A DNA stretch of 23,539 nt from CAYOLL01 sp964404765 [NCBI: uncultured Gemmatimonadota bacterium] (GTDB taxonomy: Bacteria; 4572-55): assembly GCA_964404765.1 (NCBI GenBank), contig CAYOLL010000093.1:1-23539 (forward strand). The letters run 5' to 3'. Positions 16,140 through 23,362 of this stretch are shown in pieces. The position numbers and the translations under genes are program-made. Position 1 is the first letter of the stretch. Each line of letters starts with the position of its first letter. Below the pieces are notes generated by a model. It worked only from the letters and a program-made list of their open reading frames with translations, was not told the DNA's origin and did not search any database.

Positions 16140-17011
16140 TCTTCCTTTTTAAGTTTTAACTCGGTTCTTTGGACCAAAGTACCCACACGCTGGACAAACA
16201 CGACTTTATCCGGTTGAATGTCTTCGACCGTAACGCCCTTTACCCGATCACCAACCGTGATAAAGTAGCCTTTTCCATCTTCGCCGGTAATTAATGCTTG
16301 CCTCGTTTTATTGCTCCACATAATCCCGTTGAGAACGATCTTACCCATATCAATTGGCTGTAAGACAATTTGCTCCTGTTTCGGTGGCGGCGGTTTAATG
16401 ATATTATTCGGATCAAAGTCAAAAATGTTTCGTAAGCGCCGATAATCAACCCGGACTACGTTTTTATTGCGATTTTTAATTTCTTCAAGACGCTCAGAAA
16501 TGGACTTATCTTCTTCAGTCGCTTTTGTAGAGTCAGCGGCACCGCTTTCCTCGTCTTCCTCTTCTTCATCACTTGTGGCAACATCTGCCGCAGGTATCGT
16601 GGCCGCAGGTGTAGTGACCGCTGCTGCAGGCGTCGTTCCTGCTGTCGGAGCTGCAGTTGCCTGCGTCGGCTGTGCGGTCTCTGTTGTCCCCGGGGCCGGC
16701 TGCGCAACCGGCGTGGCCGTTGTCGCTACAACAGTTTGAGCAGCCGAATCCATCACGGCTTTTTTTGCCGTTAAACTGTCGCCGCCGGCGCTTTGAACCG
16801 TCGTTGTGCTGTCTTCCTCATCTTCCCAATCTTCGTCCTCTTCCTCGTCATCCATCGGAGCTTCCGGCGGTGGGCCGACAAGCATCTCCACCATTTTGCC
16901 AACAACGGTATCCATCACCCCGCTGAGAGGTGAGGCGGACGACCGGACAGGCAGAAGCAGCATCCAGCCGCTAAAAATAAGGGTTAATATAAAGCTGCGG
17001 AAAGATTTCAT
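16136..17011 (-). CDS. pilP: PilP-like pilus assembly protein with long acidic, Pro/Thr/Ala-rich linker
   Basis: A 291-residue protein with a cleavable signal or anchor (about 1-27, ending VRSSASP) and no lipobox cysteine, unlike classical PilP lipoproteins. The middle is low complexity: an acidic run DDEEEDEDWEDEED (54-67), an Ala/Thr/Pro stretch (about 90-145), then another acidic run (about 149-158). The C-terminal third carries the PilP-type region: YRRLRNIFDFDPN (about 189-201), then VLNGIMWSNKTRQALITGED and GYFITVGDRVKGVTVEDIQP. Identification rests on this region and on its place between pilO and pilQ, where PilP links the PilN/PilO platform to the secretin. Its ATG overlaps the pilO stop (17008-17011), and its own stop overlaps the pilQ start. 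Confidence 0.85.
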   Translation of the reverse strand: MKSFRSFILTLIFSGWMLLLPVRSSASPLSGVMDTVVGKMVEMLVGPPPEAPMDDEEEDEDWEDEEDSTTTVQSAGGDSLTAKKAVMDSAAQTVVATTATPVAQPAPGTTETAQPTQATAAPTAGTTPAAAVTTPAATIPAADVATSDEEEEDEESGAADSTKATEEDKSISERLEEIKNRNKNVVRVDYRRLRNIFDFDPNNIIKPPPPKQEQIVLQPIDMGKIVLNGIMWSNKTRQALITGEDGKGYFITVGDRVKGVTVEDIQPDKVVFVQRVGTLVQRTELKLKKEE

Positions 17012-17571
17012 GATTCTATTGTCTCCCCTTGAATGTACGTCACTAATGTAAACGAAATGTCGAGGAGAAAACCGTCGGTTGGTTTATCCGCCCCAGCCTG
17101 CTTCAGTTTAATATTAATAAGCTGCGGCTGGATAATCCGATCAAAACGCTCAAGTCTATCTAAAAAGCTTAGAAAATCCGGGAAAAAACCTTGCACACTC
17201 ATACGAATGGCCTGTTCGGAATAAAACTCCTGCGCTTCAGGCTCACCGGGCGTAAAAGTAACGCTTTTTAAATGCGCATCATTCATGGCGTCGTCAATTT
17301 TGTGCAACATGACTTCAATTTCATCTTGGGTCGGCAAATATTTAAGCGCTGATTTCCATTGCGCCTCCAAAACGACCATTTCTTTTTGGAGTTCCTCCAG
17401 ACGCGCCGCCTGAACTTTAGCCTCGTTTACTTTTCGGGTCAGATCCTCGATTTGTACATTCAACTCCGTAATTTTCACATCCTGACCGCGATACGCAAAA
17501 TACCAGTAACCGATTAATATCAGGATAGCGACAGCGCCGGAAATCGCCCATTTTTTCTTTTGTTCATCCAC
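17008..17571 (-). CDS. pilO: Type IV pilus inner-membrane platform protein PilO
   Basis: A 187-residue bitopic protein with a short cytoplasmic N-terminus (MDEQKKK), one membrane helix (about 9-27), a periplasmic coiled coil (about 34-72, ITELNVQIEDLTRKVNEAKV) and a ferredoxin-like C-terminal domain (LPTQDEIEVMLHKIDDAMND, MSVQGFFPDFLSFLDRLERF). It pairs with PilN to form the periplasmic alignment complex. The Shine-Dalgarno is poor: GTGG touches the ATG and better purine runs are too far away. Unlike the rest of the operon, a 184-bp non-coding gap with a repeat fragment separates it from pilN. Confidence 0.92.
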   Translation of the reverse strand: MDEQKKKWAISGAVAILILIGYWYFAYRGQDVKITELNVQIEDLTRKVNEAKVQAARLEELQKEMVVLEAQWKSALKYLPTQDEIEVMLHKIDDAMNDAHLKSVTFTPGEPEAQEFYSEQAIRMSVQGFFPDFLSFLDRLERFDRIIQPQLINIKLKQAGADKPTDGFLLDISFTLVTYIQGETIES

Positions 17572-17698
17572 GGCTATGCCTTGCCTTTCCTCTTAACAAT
17601 CGCTAACAAATTAAAACAAAATATTTGCATTTAAATAGCCAAATCCTAGAAGTTTTATCCCGAAAATTCCAAAATTTTGTAATAGTCAACAACCTCTC

Positions 17699-17746
17699 GA
17701 GCACTGTCATTCCGAAGGAATCTTTTTGCAAGCTTGTACAAACGTG
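17699..17746. repeat. Repeat fragment related to MITE-like element C, between pilN and pilO
   Basis: GAGCACTGTCATTCCGAAGG followed by AATCTTTTTGCAAGCTTGTA matches the inner part of the element at 7203-7367, where the inverted right half reads GAGCACCTTGTCATTCTGAA then AGAATCTTT. It lies in the only sizeable gap (17572-17755) of the pil operon. The gap is otherwise AT-rich and without an ORF. Confidence 0.6.
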
Positions 17747-17755
17747 GTTACAATC

Positions 17756-18385
17756 TTAATCCCCTTCGTCCTCAAGCCCTTCGCCTAATGTTCCTTTACT
17801 TGTGTCCGCCGGGGTCTTCAGAAAAACCAGAATGTTAAAAGAGCGGGCCTCGCGCCCCATATAAGTCGCCGCTTTTGTGCTCGCCAAAGTAACAGTTGTT
17901 ACTAAAGAACTTGTTTTTAAGCTTTCGATGTAATCAGCCACATACTGATCGGACAAAGCGACTCCATCCACACGCATCATGCGGCGCTCTTCATCAGATT
18001 GATCAAAGAAAGACTTGAATGAGATGAACTCACCAGGCAGTTTATTGGAAAATTCCACAATGACATTTTCCCAAAAATCACGATTCGCATTAAGCTTGTT
18101 AATCGTTGCCAAGCGGGCTTTTATTTTCTCTTGCTTAGCTTGAAGCTCATTCACAATCGCAATTTTCTTTTGCAGTTCCTTATATTCAATGTCTAATTTT
18201 TCTTGTTCGGCTGTTTTCTCTTTAATTACACCTTCGTAGTGCAAATATAAGCCAACAGCCAGAACCAGAGCAATAACCGGGGGAATACCCAGCAAAATAT
18301 TGGTTATGTTTGCCGGCAATTGAAGGCTTACTTTAGGACCGGAGTCCTTTTTTTCCTCCGGCGGCATTAAGTTTATTTTTATCAT
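17756..18385 (-). CDS. pilN: Type IV pilus inner-membrane platform protein PilN
   Basis: A 209-residue bitopic protein. The cytoplasmic N-terminus MIKINLMPPEEKK carries the INLxP motif that docks into PilM. A membrane helix follows (about 27-50, ILLGIPPVIALVLAVGLYLH), then a periplasmic coiled coil (about 53-100) and a ferredoxin-like domain (FWENVIVEFSNKLPGEF, MMRVDGVALSDQYVADYIES). It partners PilO. The AGGA ribosome site, 9 nt before the ATG, overlaps the end of pilM, which stops 11 nt upstream, so the two are likely coupled. Confidence 0.92.
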   Translation of the reverse strand: MIKINLMPPEEKKDSGPKVSLQLPANITNILLGIPPVIALVLAVGLYLHYEGVIKEKTAEQEKLDIEYKELQKKIAIVNELQAKQEKIKARLATINKLNANRDFWENVIVEFSNKLPGEFISFKSFFDQSDEERRMMRVDGVALSDQYVADYIESLKTSSLVTTVTLASTKAATYMGREARSFNILVFLKTPADTSKGTLGEGLEDEGD

Positions 18386-18396
18386 AAGAGCATGTC

Positions 18397-19443
18397 CTAA
18401 TTTTGTCGGAGAGATAATCCCGTAGCAACCATTAGTGTTGGGCCAATAATCCCGGGCTCTTCGTCACCAAAAATCATTGGGTCAAACTGTATATTTTGAA
18501 AAGGATTGGCAATTTCGACTTGAACGCCGTGTCGTTGGCTCAAGAATGTAGTAAGATTCGGCACAGAAGCGCTTCCGCCGCTAATGATAATACGATTAAT
18601 ACCGCCGGACTCACCTAACGCAGAGATATAAGAAATCGAACGATCAATGTGTACAGAAAGCTCATCGGTTACAGATTCGATCACGGAGTTGAAGGTGTTT
18701 TGATCAACACTGCTAAGGTTCTGACCTTTTAAAAGTTGCACGGCTTCTTCGGAAGAAACGCTCAGATTTTTCTGTAGCTCTTCAATATACTTGTTACCGG
18801 CTATCGGCAAATCACGATTAAAATGCGAAATGCCGCCCTTTATAATGCTGACGTCAGTCTTGTCCGCGCCAATATTTATCAAGGCGATCAATTCTTCAGG
18901 TGAAACCTGATAGTTAATTTCAAAAGCATTCATAATCGCCAGATAGTCAACATCAATAATGACCGGATTCAAATCCGCATCACGGATAATATCAATTAAA
19001 CTAAGGACGTTGTTTTTCTTGGCCGCCACTAACAGCACATCCATTTGCCCATCGCCGATGTCATCATTCAAAACTTGCAAATCCAAAAAAACATCGTCAA
19101 TATCAAACGGCACATGCTGCTCTGCTTCCCATTTAAGAGATTCGCGAGCCTCCGCCTCTTTTTGCTTTTCCATCGAAATCCGTTTGACAATCACGTGACG
19201 ACCGGAAATAGATGCATTAACATTTTTCTGCTTGATTTCCAGCGATTCGAATAATTCCCGAATCGTACTGATAACCGCGTCACGATCCATGATTTCGCCA
19301 TCAACAATTGCTTCCGGTAACAGTGGCCGGATGCCTTGCTTTTGCAGCTCATAACCTTTGGCAGTACTCTTCATCATCACGACTTTAAGTAAGGTACTAC
19401 CGATATCTAAGCCAATGGAAGCGGTTTGCTTTTTGAAAAACAT
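18397..19443 (-). CDS. pilM: Type IV pilus assembly ATPase-fold protein PilM
   Basis: A 348-residue cytoplasmic actin/FtsA-like protein. The nucleotide-binding motifs are SIGLDIGSTLLKVV (phosphate 1, residues 9-22), LINIGADKTDVSII (phosphate 2, about 188-201) and RIIISGGSASVPNL (adenosine, about 280-293). It binds the N-terminal tail of PilN and ties the platform to the motor side of the pilus machine. It is the first gene of pilM-N-O-P-Q. GGAG (19449-19452) lies 5 nt before the ATG, and two strong promoters are visible upstream. Confidence 0.95.
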   Translation of the reverse strand: MFFKKQTASIGLDIGSTLLKVVMMKSTAKGYELQKQGIRPLLPEAIVDGEIMDRDAVISTIRELFESLEIKQKNVNASISGRHVIVKRISMEKQKEAEARESLKWEAEQHVPFDIDDVFLDLQVLNDDIGDGQMDVLLVAAKKNNVLSLIDIIRDADLNPVIIDVDYLAIMNAFEINYQVSPEELIALINIGADKTDVSIIKGGISHFNRDLPIAGNKYIEELQKNLSVSSEEAVQLLKGQNLSSVDQNTFNSVIESVTDELSVHIDRSISYISALGESGGINRIIISGGSASVPNLTTFLSQRHGVQVEIANPFQNIQFDPMIFGDEEPGIIGPTLMVATGLSLRQN

Positions 19444-19493
19444 AAATTCTCCAACCTTTTATAAAGATCACGTGAGAAATTACTTTAAGAACT

Positions 19494-19522
19494 ACTTTAG
19501 CATATCCCTAAACCTTTGTCAA
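19494..19522 (-). promoter_or_regulatory. Proximal sigma70-type promoter of the pil operon
   Basis: On the minus strand a perfect TTGACA (19517-19522) is followed by a 17-bp spacer and TAAAGT (19494-19499, 4 of 6). The implied start lies about 45 nt before the pilM ATG. Confidence 0.7.
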
Positions 19523-19590
19523 GGGAATTTTTTGGGTGTAATGGATGCGAAAAATCACTTTAAAGAAAATAACGCGAACACCTTCATTCA

Positions 19591-19619
19591 ATCATAGATG
19601 AAGATTTTCGGATTGTCAA
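19591..19619 (-). promoter_or_regulatory. Distal sigma70-type promoter of the pil operon
   Basis: On the minus strand a perfect TTGACA (19614-19619), a 17-bp spacer and TATGAT (19591-19596, 5 of 6). It lies just downstream of the preceding terminator and gives a leader of about 140 nt that runs through the proximal promoter. The TTTTGCTTGACAA context also occurs upstream of the SbcD-like gene (around 21025-21036). Confidence 0.75.
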
Positions 19620-19631
19620 GCAAAACCACGT

Positions 19632-19666
19632 AAAAAAAGCCGGTGTCTTGCGACACCGACCCTTTT
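19632..19666 (-). terminator. Rho-independent terminator after the SbcD-like gene
   Basis: The stem CGGTGTC / GACACCG (19641-19647, 19652-19658) closes a TTGC loop. On the minus strand it is followed by GGC and seven T residues (19632-19638). A T5 run on the other side (19663-19667) would let it work in both directions. Confidence 0.8.
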
Positions 19667-19695
19667 TGCATGACGTAAGGCAATTGTCAACAGCG

Positions 19696-20943
19696 CTATA
19701 CTTTTGGATTAAAGCGTCCGGTTTCGTGCAAATAGTTATAGATTTCTTCCGGGACCTGATGACTAAGCGCCATTGTTTTTATTTTCGAAACAATGCCGGC
19801 CCATTCTTCCGCATCTTCTTTATATTGACTGTGCCGGGTCAACAAATCACGTAAAATCTTGTACTCTAATTCATGACGGTTAGCGCTAAAAATATCCGGC
19901 GCAACCGGCAGATCGGCAGGTATCGCCTCGTATTTCACCAAAACGACCAGGGCGCCCAACAAATCGCGAACATCTTTCTCCAGCTTACGCACATCCAATT
20001 CATGACGCTTGTAGCTGATTTGGCCATGCAAAGCGAGCTCCACCACGGGTGGCTGGGACCAGGTTTGCTTTTGTGTCCGCAAGTGCTCGACCAAAAATGA
20101 CTCGGCGGCCAAGGCCGACGGATAGCGCGAAATATCAAACTTGAAACGCACAAAAGGCCGGCTGTAATAATCACGTATATGTTCAACGGTATGCCGGCCA
20201 TTTTGCACCGTCACCCGAAAAAAACCGCGCGTGTGTTCGGCTTCCAAAACAGAACACGCTTCCGGTGAACCAGGATTGAATACCCAGTTATCGAGCGTGT
20301 AGCATTTATGAAAATGCCCAATGGCCAAATAGTCAACCACATCCTGAAGCGGCTTGATTTGTTCGTAAGACAGGCCTCCGGCATTTTCATTGATATAACC
20401 TTCCAAGCCCAGATGTAACATTTGGATGGTATAATCCGCCGGCGGCAAGTCCCGGATGGCCTCCACAAAGATGGGAATAGCGCGAGCAGTGCTGCTGCCA
20501 TACCAGCGCGCGCCAATAATCCGCAGCCCATGCAGTTCAATATAAGCGCCGCGTTTGCTCTTTGGATCCCAAGGCTTGAGCTCGGCTTTTCCATCTTTAA
20601 AAGTCGGCTCCAGTAGAATGATCTGATCAATGCCCGCTAAAAACGACAGCCAATTGGCCGAATTGTCAAAGGGTTTGCTGTCATGATTTCCCTCTATAAC
20701 CAAAACAGGAATTTCCGCTTTTCTAAGTTGATCCAGCACAGCAACAGCCTGATTCATGGTCGCCGGATGAATAATCCGCGAATCAAAAAAATCACCGGCA
20801 ATTAACACAAAATCCACTTGCCCGGGCAAGGCATAACGCTCGATAATGTCACGAAAGGCAAAGAAAAAATCGCGCTGCCGCTCAAGTGAATTATACTGAT
20901 GATAGCCCAGATGAAGGTCGGCCAAATGCAGAAATTTTGCCAT
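19696..20943 (-). CDS. SbcD/Mre11-like DNA repair exonuclease (metallophosphoesterase)
   Basis: A 415-residue calcineurin-like phosphoesterase of the Mre11/SbcD/YhaO type. The metal-binding motifs are complete: DLHLG (Asp9, His11), GDFFD (Asp51), GNHD (Asn86, His87), His177 in MLHLG and GHFH (209-212). A capping domain and a helical C-terminus follow. Mre11/SbcD nucleases process double-strand breaks and hairpin DNA with an SbcC/Rad50 ATPase partner, but no such gene follows here: a terminator and then the pil operon come next. The partner may be elsewhere, or this may be a stand-alone YhaO-like member. No Shine-Dalgarno is seen, and the nearest promoter would start transcription about 5 nt before the ATG, suggesting a nearly leaderless mRNA. 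Confidence 0.88.
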   Translation of the reverse strand: MAKFLHLADLHLGYHQYNSLERQRDFFFAFRDIIERYALPGQVDFVLIAGDFFDSRIIHPATMNQAVAVLDQLRKAEIPVLVIEGNHDSKPFDNSANWLSFLAGIDQIILLEPTFKDGKAELKPWDPKSKRGAYIELHGLRIIGARWYGSSTARAIPIFVEAIRDLPPADYTIQMLHLGLEGYINENAGGLSYEQIKPLQDVVDYLAIGHFHKCYTLDNWVFNPGSPEACSVLEAEHTRGFFRVTVQNGRHTVEHIRDYYSRPFVRFKFDISRYPSALAAESFLVEHLRTQKQTWSQPPVVELALHGQISYKRHELDVRKLEKDVRDLLGALVVLVKYEAIPADLPVAPDIFSANRHELEYKILRDLLTRHSQYKEDAEEWAGIVSKIKTMALSHQVPEEIYNYLHETGRFNPKV

Positions 20944-20954
20944 AAAAGTGATCC

Positions 20955-20984
20955 ATTCTATTCATATCCGAAATCGTTCGTCAA
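20955..20984 (-). promoter_or_regulatory. Proximal promoter of the SbcD-like gene (near-leaderless)
   Basis: On the minus strand: TTGACG (20979-20984, 5 of 6), an 18-bp spacer, TAGAAT (20955-20960, 5 of 6). Predicted transcription begins near 20948, about 5 nt before the ATG at 20943. Confidence 0.55.
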
Positions 20985-21002
20985 GCGCAGTTAAGCAAGT
21001 TG

Positions 21003-21030
21003 AATATGGTATAAAAAAAGAGGTTGTCAA
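21003..21030 (-). promoter_or_regulatory. Possible distal promoter of the SbcD-like gene
   Basis: On the minus strand a perfect TTGACA (21025-21030) is followed by a 16-bp spacer and CATATT (21003-21008, 4 of 6). The -35 context TTTTGCTTGACAA is the same as at the distal pil promoter. Confidence 0.45.
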
Positions 21031-21161
21031 GCAAAAATCCAGCCAAATCAACCTGCGCGCATCTTTATTATGGCGATAACCGTGACAAAAATGTAATTTA
21101 AGAAACATTGCTTATTTTATGCTGAAATAAACTTATAGGACATATCTCTGCGGGGTTGTCA

Positions 21162-22379
21162 ATGGCCCAAGCTCCTTACGAACATGCCGAGTATCTTAAA
21201 CGCTTTTTCCCCGATGCCCGACTGATCCAGAATTTAGATCAGCCAGAACAAGCGGATGGGGCAGAGGCTGATCCGTTTGTTGCCGTCGCTTTTTTTGAAT
21301 TTGACGGTTTGATGCGGCAGCTTGAGCTGCTTGCTGACGGAGCGGATGCGCATCTGACCGCGGTCGCGCCCTTTTTTACCGATCTGGTCGCACATATAGC
21401 CGCTGTAAAAACGCAGGATCCCCGGATTGAGTCCCACCATATCGGCGATTCTTATATCCTGCTGGCCGAAGTTGAAGAAGATGGAACGCAATCTATTCAG
21501 CCGATTCTGAATTTGTTTATCGAATTGCGTCAAAAATTCGTGCAGAAAACATCCCCTTTCATTCAGACATTAATTGATTTTCGAGTCGGTTTACATTTGG
21601 AAGTCATCAATGAGGACTCGCAAATTGACCCCAACGATCGGCTGGCAGAACAGCCCTTATTTCAACGCGTCGAAATATCATCAAATTCAGAAAAATACGG
21701 GCTGATCTATAGCGCGTTTCGCCCGGAAAATCAAAACCTGGCTGTTCTAAAAAGTGTTGTCGGCCTTGACGCTACGGTGCATGAGCAGCAAGTTTCGACA
21801 GAACATTATCCGTATTACGAACGAATGTTAGCCTATGTATTTCAGGCGCGCCGTAAACATACTCAGGCGCACTTACTTTTCCGACGCGCGGCCAAGATAT
21901 TTGAAGCAAAAGGCGATTTAAAAGAACTGGGCGATTTGTATATGAACATCGGCCAGTTTCAAGAAAATGTGCATAACTTTTGCCACACTAAAGAAAATTT
22001 ACAGCTGGCGTTTGAATATTTTGAAAAAGCCACGGATTTCAATGGTAATATCATGGCCAGCGCCCGCTTAGCCAATAGCATGAGGACGTTGCATCAGTTC
22101 GAGCCTGCGTACCAACAGTCACAAGCCTTGATTGAGCAGGATTTGCGACATATTCACGCCTCGACCCGACGCGTCGTTTGGTTCTATCACGCCCAATTGC
22201 TAAACATGCGTGGCAATTTTAAAGAAGGCCGCCCGTATTTAAACAAGGCGTATGAAAGTTTGATGGAAGCAGAAAGTCGGCTGGATGATAACGGTTTACG
22301 CAAGTTTTTTTTAGAAGAGCACTGGTTCAATAAATTAATTATAACAACATGGAATCAATTCCAGCAAACACGATCTTAA
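21162..22379 (+). CDS. Degenerate class III cyclase-like domain fused to TPR-like repeats
   Basis: A 405-residue soluble protein with no signal or membrane segment. I chose ATG 21162 (GGGG at 21152-21155, 6 nt upstream) over an in-frame TTG two codons earlier. Residues about 38-170 recall a nucleotidyl cyclase fold: FVAVAFFEFDGL (39-50) in the place of the first metal strand, HHIGDSYILLAEV (92-104) like the GD loop with the second Asp (Asp96), and DFRVGLHLEVI (139-149) like the RxGxHxG strand. The first metal position is Glu46 or Asp48 rather than a clear Asp-x-x-GF, so activity is doubtful. Residues about 215-400 are helical TPR-like repeats (YVFQARRKHTQAHLLFRRAA, LQLAFEYFEKATDF, NMRGNFKEGRPYLNKAYESL). 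It may be a signal-binding or scaffold protein. The family assignment is my reading of weak motifs. Confidence 0.6.
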   Translation: MAQAPYEHAEYLKRFFPDARLIQNLDQPEQADGAEADPFVAVAFFEFDGLMRQLELLADGADAHLTAVAPFFTDLVAHIAAVKTQDPRIESHHIGDSYILLAEVEEDGTQSIQPILNLFIELRQKFVQKTSPFIQTLIDFRVGLHLEVINEDSQIDPNDRLAEQPLFQRVEISSNSEKYGLIYSAFRPENQNLAVLKSVVGLDATVHEQQVSTEHYPYYERMLAYVFQARRKHTQAHLLFRRAAKIFEAKGDLKELGDLYMNIGQFQENVHNFCHTKENLQLAFEYFEKATDFNGNIMASARLANSMRTLHQFEPAYQQSQALIEQDLRHIHASTRRVVWFYHAQLLNMRGNFKEGRPYLNKAYESLMEAESRLDDNGLRKFFLEEHWFNKLIITTWNQFQQTRS

Positions 22380-22387
22380 ATAGTCCG

Positions 22388-23362
22388 CTATGGCGTTCGT
22401 TGCCACACTTCCGGGTTAAGACAGTTCGGCGGCAAAAGACCACGCAGCGCCGCCAAAATATTTTCTGCCGCTTTCGATGACATGCCGTTTCTTGCCGTAT
22501 GCGTAGCGCTACCAATATGCGGCAATAAAACAGCATTACCTAATGCCCGTAACCCTTCCACAATTTTTGGCTCCCATTCATAAACATCCAGACCGGCGCC
22601 TGCAATTTGCCGATTCTTTAAGGCCTCCGCCAACTCGACCTCATCAATCACTGCGCCGCGGGCAGTATTAATCAGATATGCCGTTGGCCGCATACGAGCA
22701 AAAGTTGACCGATTCATCAAATGTCGCGTTTGGGGCGTTAACGGACAGTGAATGCTGACAATATCCGCCGTAGTCAGCAACTCGTCTAAGGTGACTTCGC
22801 GAGCATTTAGTTCTTTGGCTAATTCCGGTCGCGGCGTTCGGCCAGTTAATAAAATCTGCATCTGAAAACCCGTCGCCATCCGCGCCACAGTCGCCCCAAT
22901 CCGGCCCGGTCCGATAATGCCTAATGTTTTGCCGGAAATCTGCTCACCCAAAAACATCAGCGGGCCCCAGCCGATAAACTTCCCGGCCCGCGTAAAGGCT
23001 TCCGCTTCGGCCACCCGGCGCGTAATGGCAAAAATAAGCGCCCACGTTAATTCAGCCGTCGATTCCGTTAGTACACCCGGTGTATTGCTGACTAAAATAC
23101 CTTGCTCAGTTGCGGCCTTCACGTCGATATTGTCGTAACCAACACCGAATTGGCCAATAATCCTTACCCCACGTGCCTGCGCAATGACCTCCCGATCAAT
23201 GCGATCACTGACCAGCGTTAAAATAGCATCATATTCGGCAAACGCCGCAGCCAACTCAGCCTGATTCAAATTTCGATCCGCCATGTTGACCGTGACCTCG
23301 TGCTCTTTTTGGAGCATATCAAGGCCGATTTGCGGAATTTGGCGAGTCACAAAAACGCGCAT
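22388..23362 (-). CDS. D-2-hydroxyacid dehydrogenase (glyoxylate/hydroxypyruvate reductase type)
   Basis: A 324-residue two-domain NAD(P)-dependent dehydrogenase. The nucleotide-binding loop is GPGRIG (151-156). The catalytic residues are Arg235 (INTARGAVID), Glu264 (DVYEWEP) and His282 (LLPHIGSAT), and VSNTPGVLTESTAE (91-104) is the substrate-side signature. GRTPRPE after the second beta strand resembles glyoxylate reductases, where Arg can favour NADPH. Likely reactions are glyoxylate to glycolate or hydroxypyruvate to D-glycerate; the substrate cannot be fixed from sequence. Shine-Dalgarno is weak (AGCAGG). It converges on the cyclase-TPR gene with an 8-bp gap and no visible terminator between them. 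Confidence 0.92.
   Translation of the reverse strand: MRVFVTRQIPQIGLDMLQKEHEVTVNMADRNLNQAELAAAFAEYDAILTLVSDRIDREVIAQARGVRIIGQFGVGYDNIDVKAATEQGILVSNTPGVLTESTAELTWALIFAITRRVAEAEAFTRAGKFIGWGPLMFLGEQISGKTLGIIGPGRIGATVARMATGFQMQILLTGRTPRPELAKELNAREVTLDELLTTADIVSIHCPLTPQTRHLMNRSTFARMRPTAYLINTARGAVIDEVELAEALKNRQIAGAGLDVYEWEPKIVEGLRALGNAVLLPHIGSATHTARNGMSSKAAENILAALRGLLPPNCLNPEVWQRTP

Noticed and set aside
16467-16926. Plus-strand Ser/Ala-rich ORFs opposite pilP.
   Set aside because: They are reverse readings of the low-complexity acidic and Pro/Thr/Ala-rich codons of pilP, which has overlapping start and stop codons with its operon neighbours.
19552-19584. Possible ten-codon leader peptide (MKVFALFSLK) in the pil leader RNA.
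   Set aside because: It has no ribosome site and no attenuator-like structure or regulatory codon run.
21156-21161. TTG start two codons before ATG of the cyclase-TPR gene.
   Set aside because: The GGGG at 21152-21155 touches the TTG but is 6 nt from the ATG.
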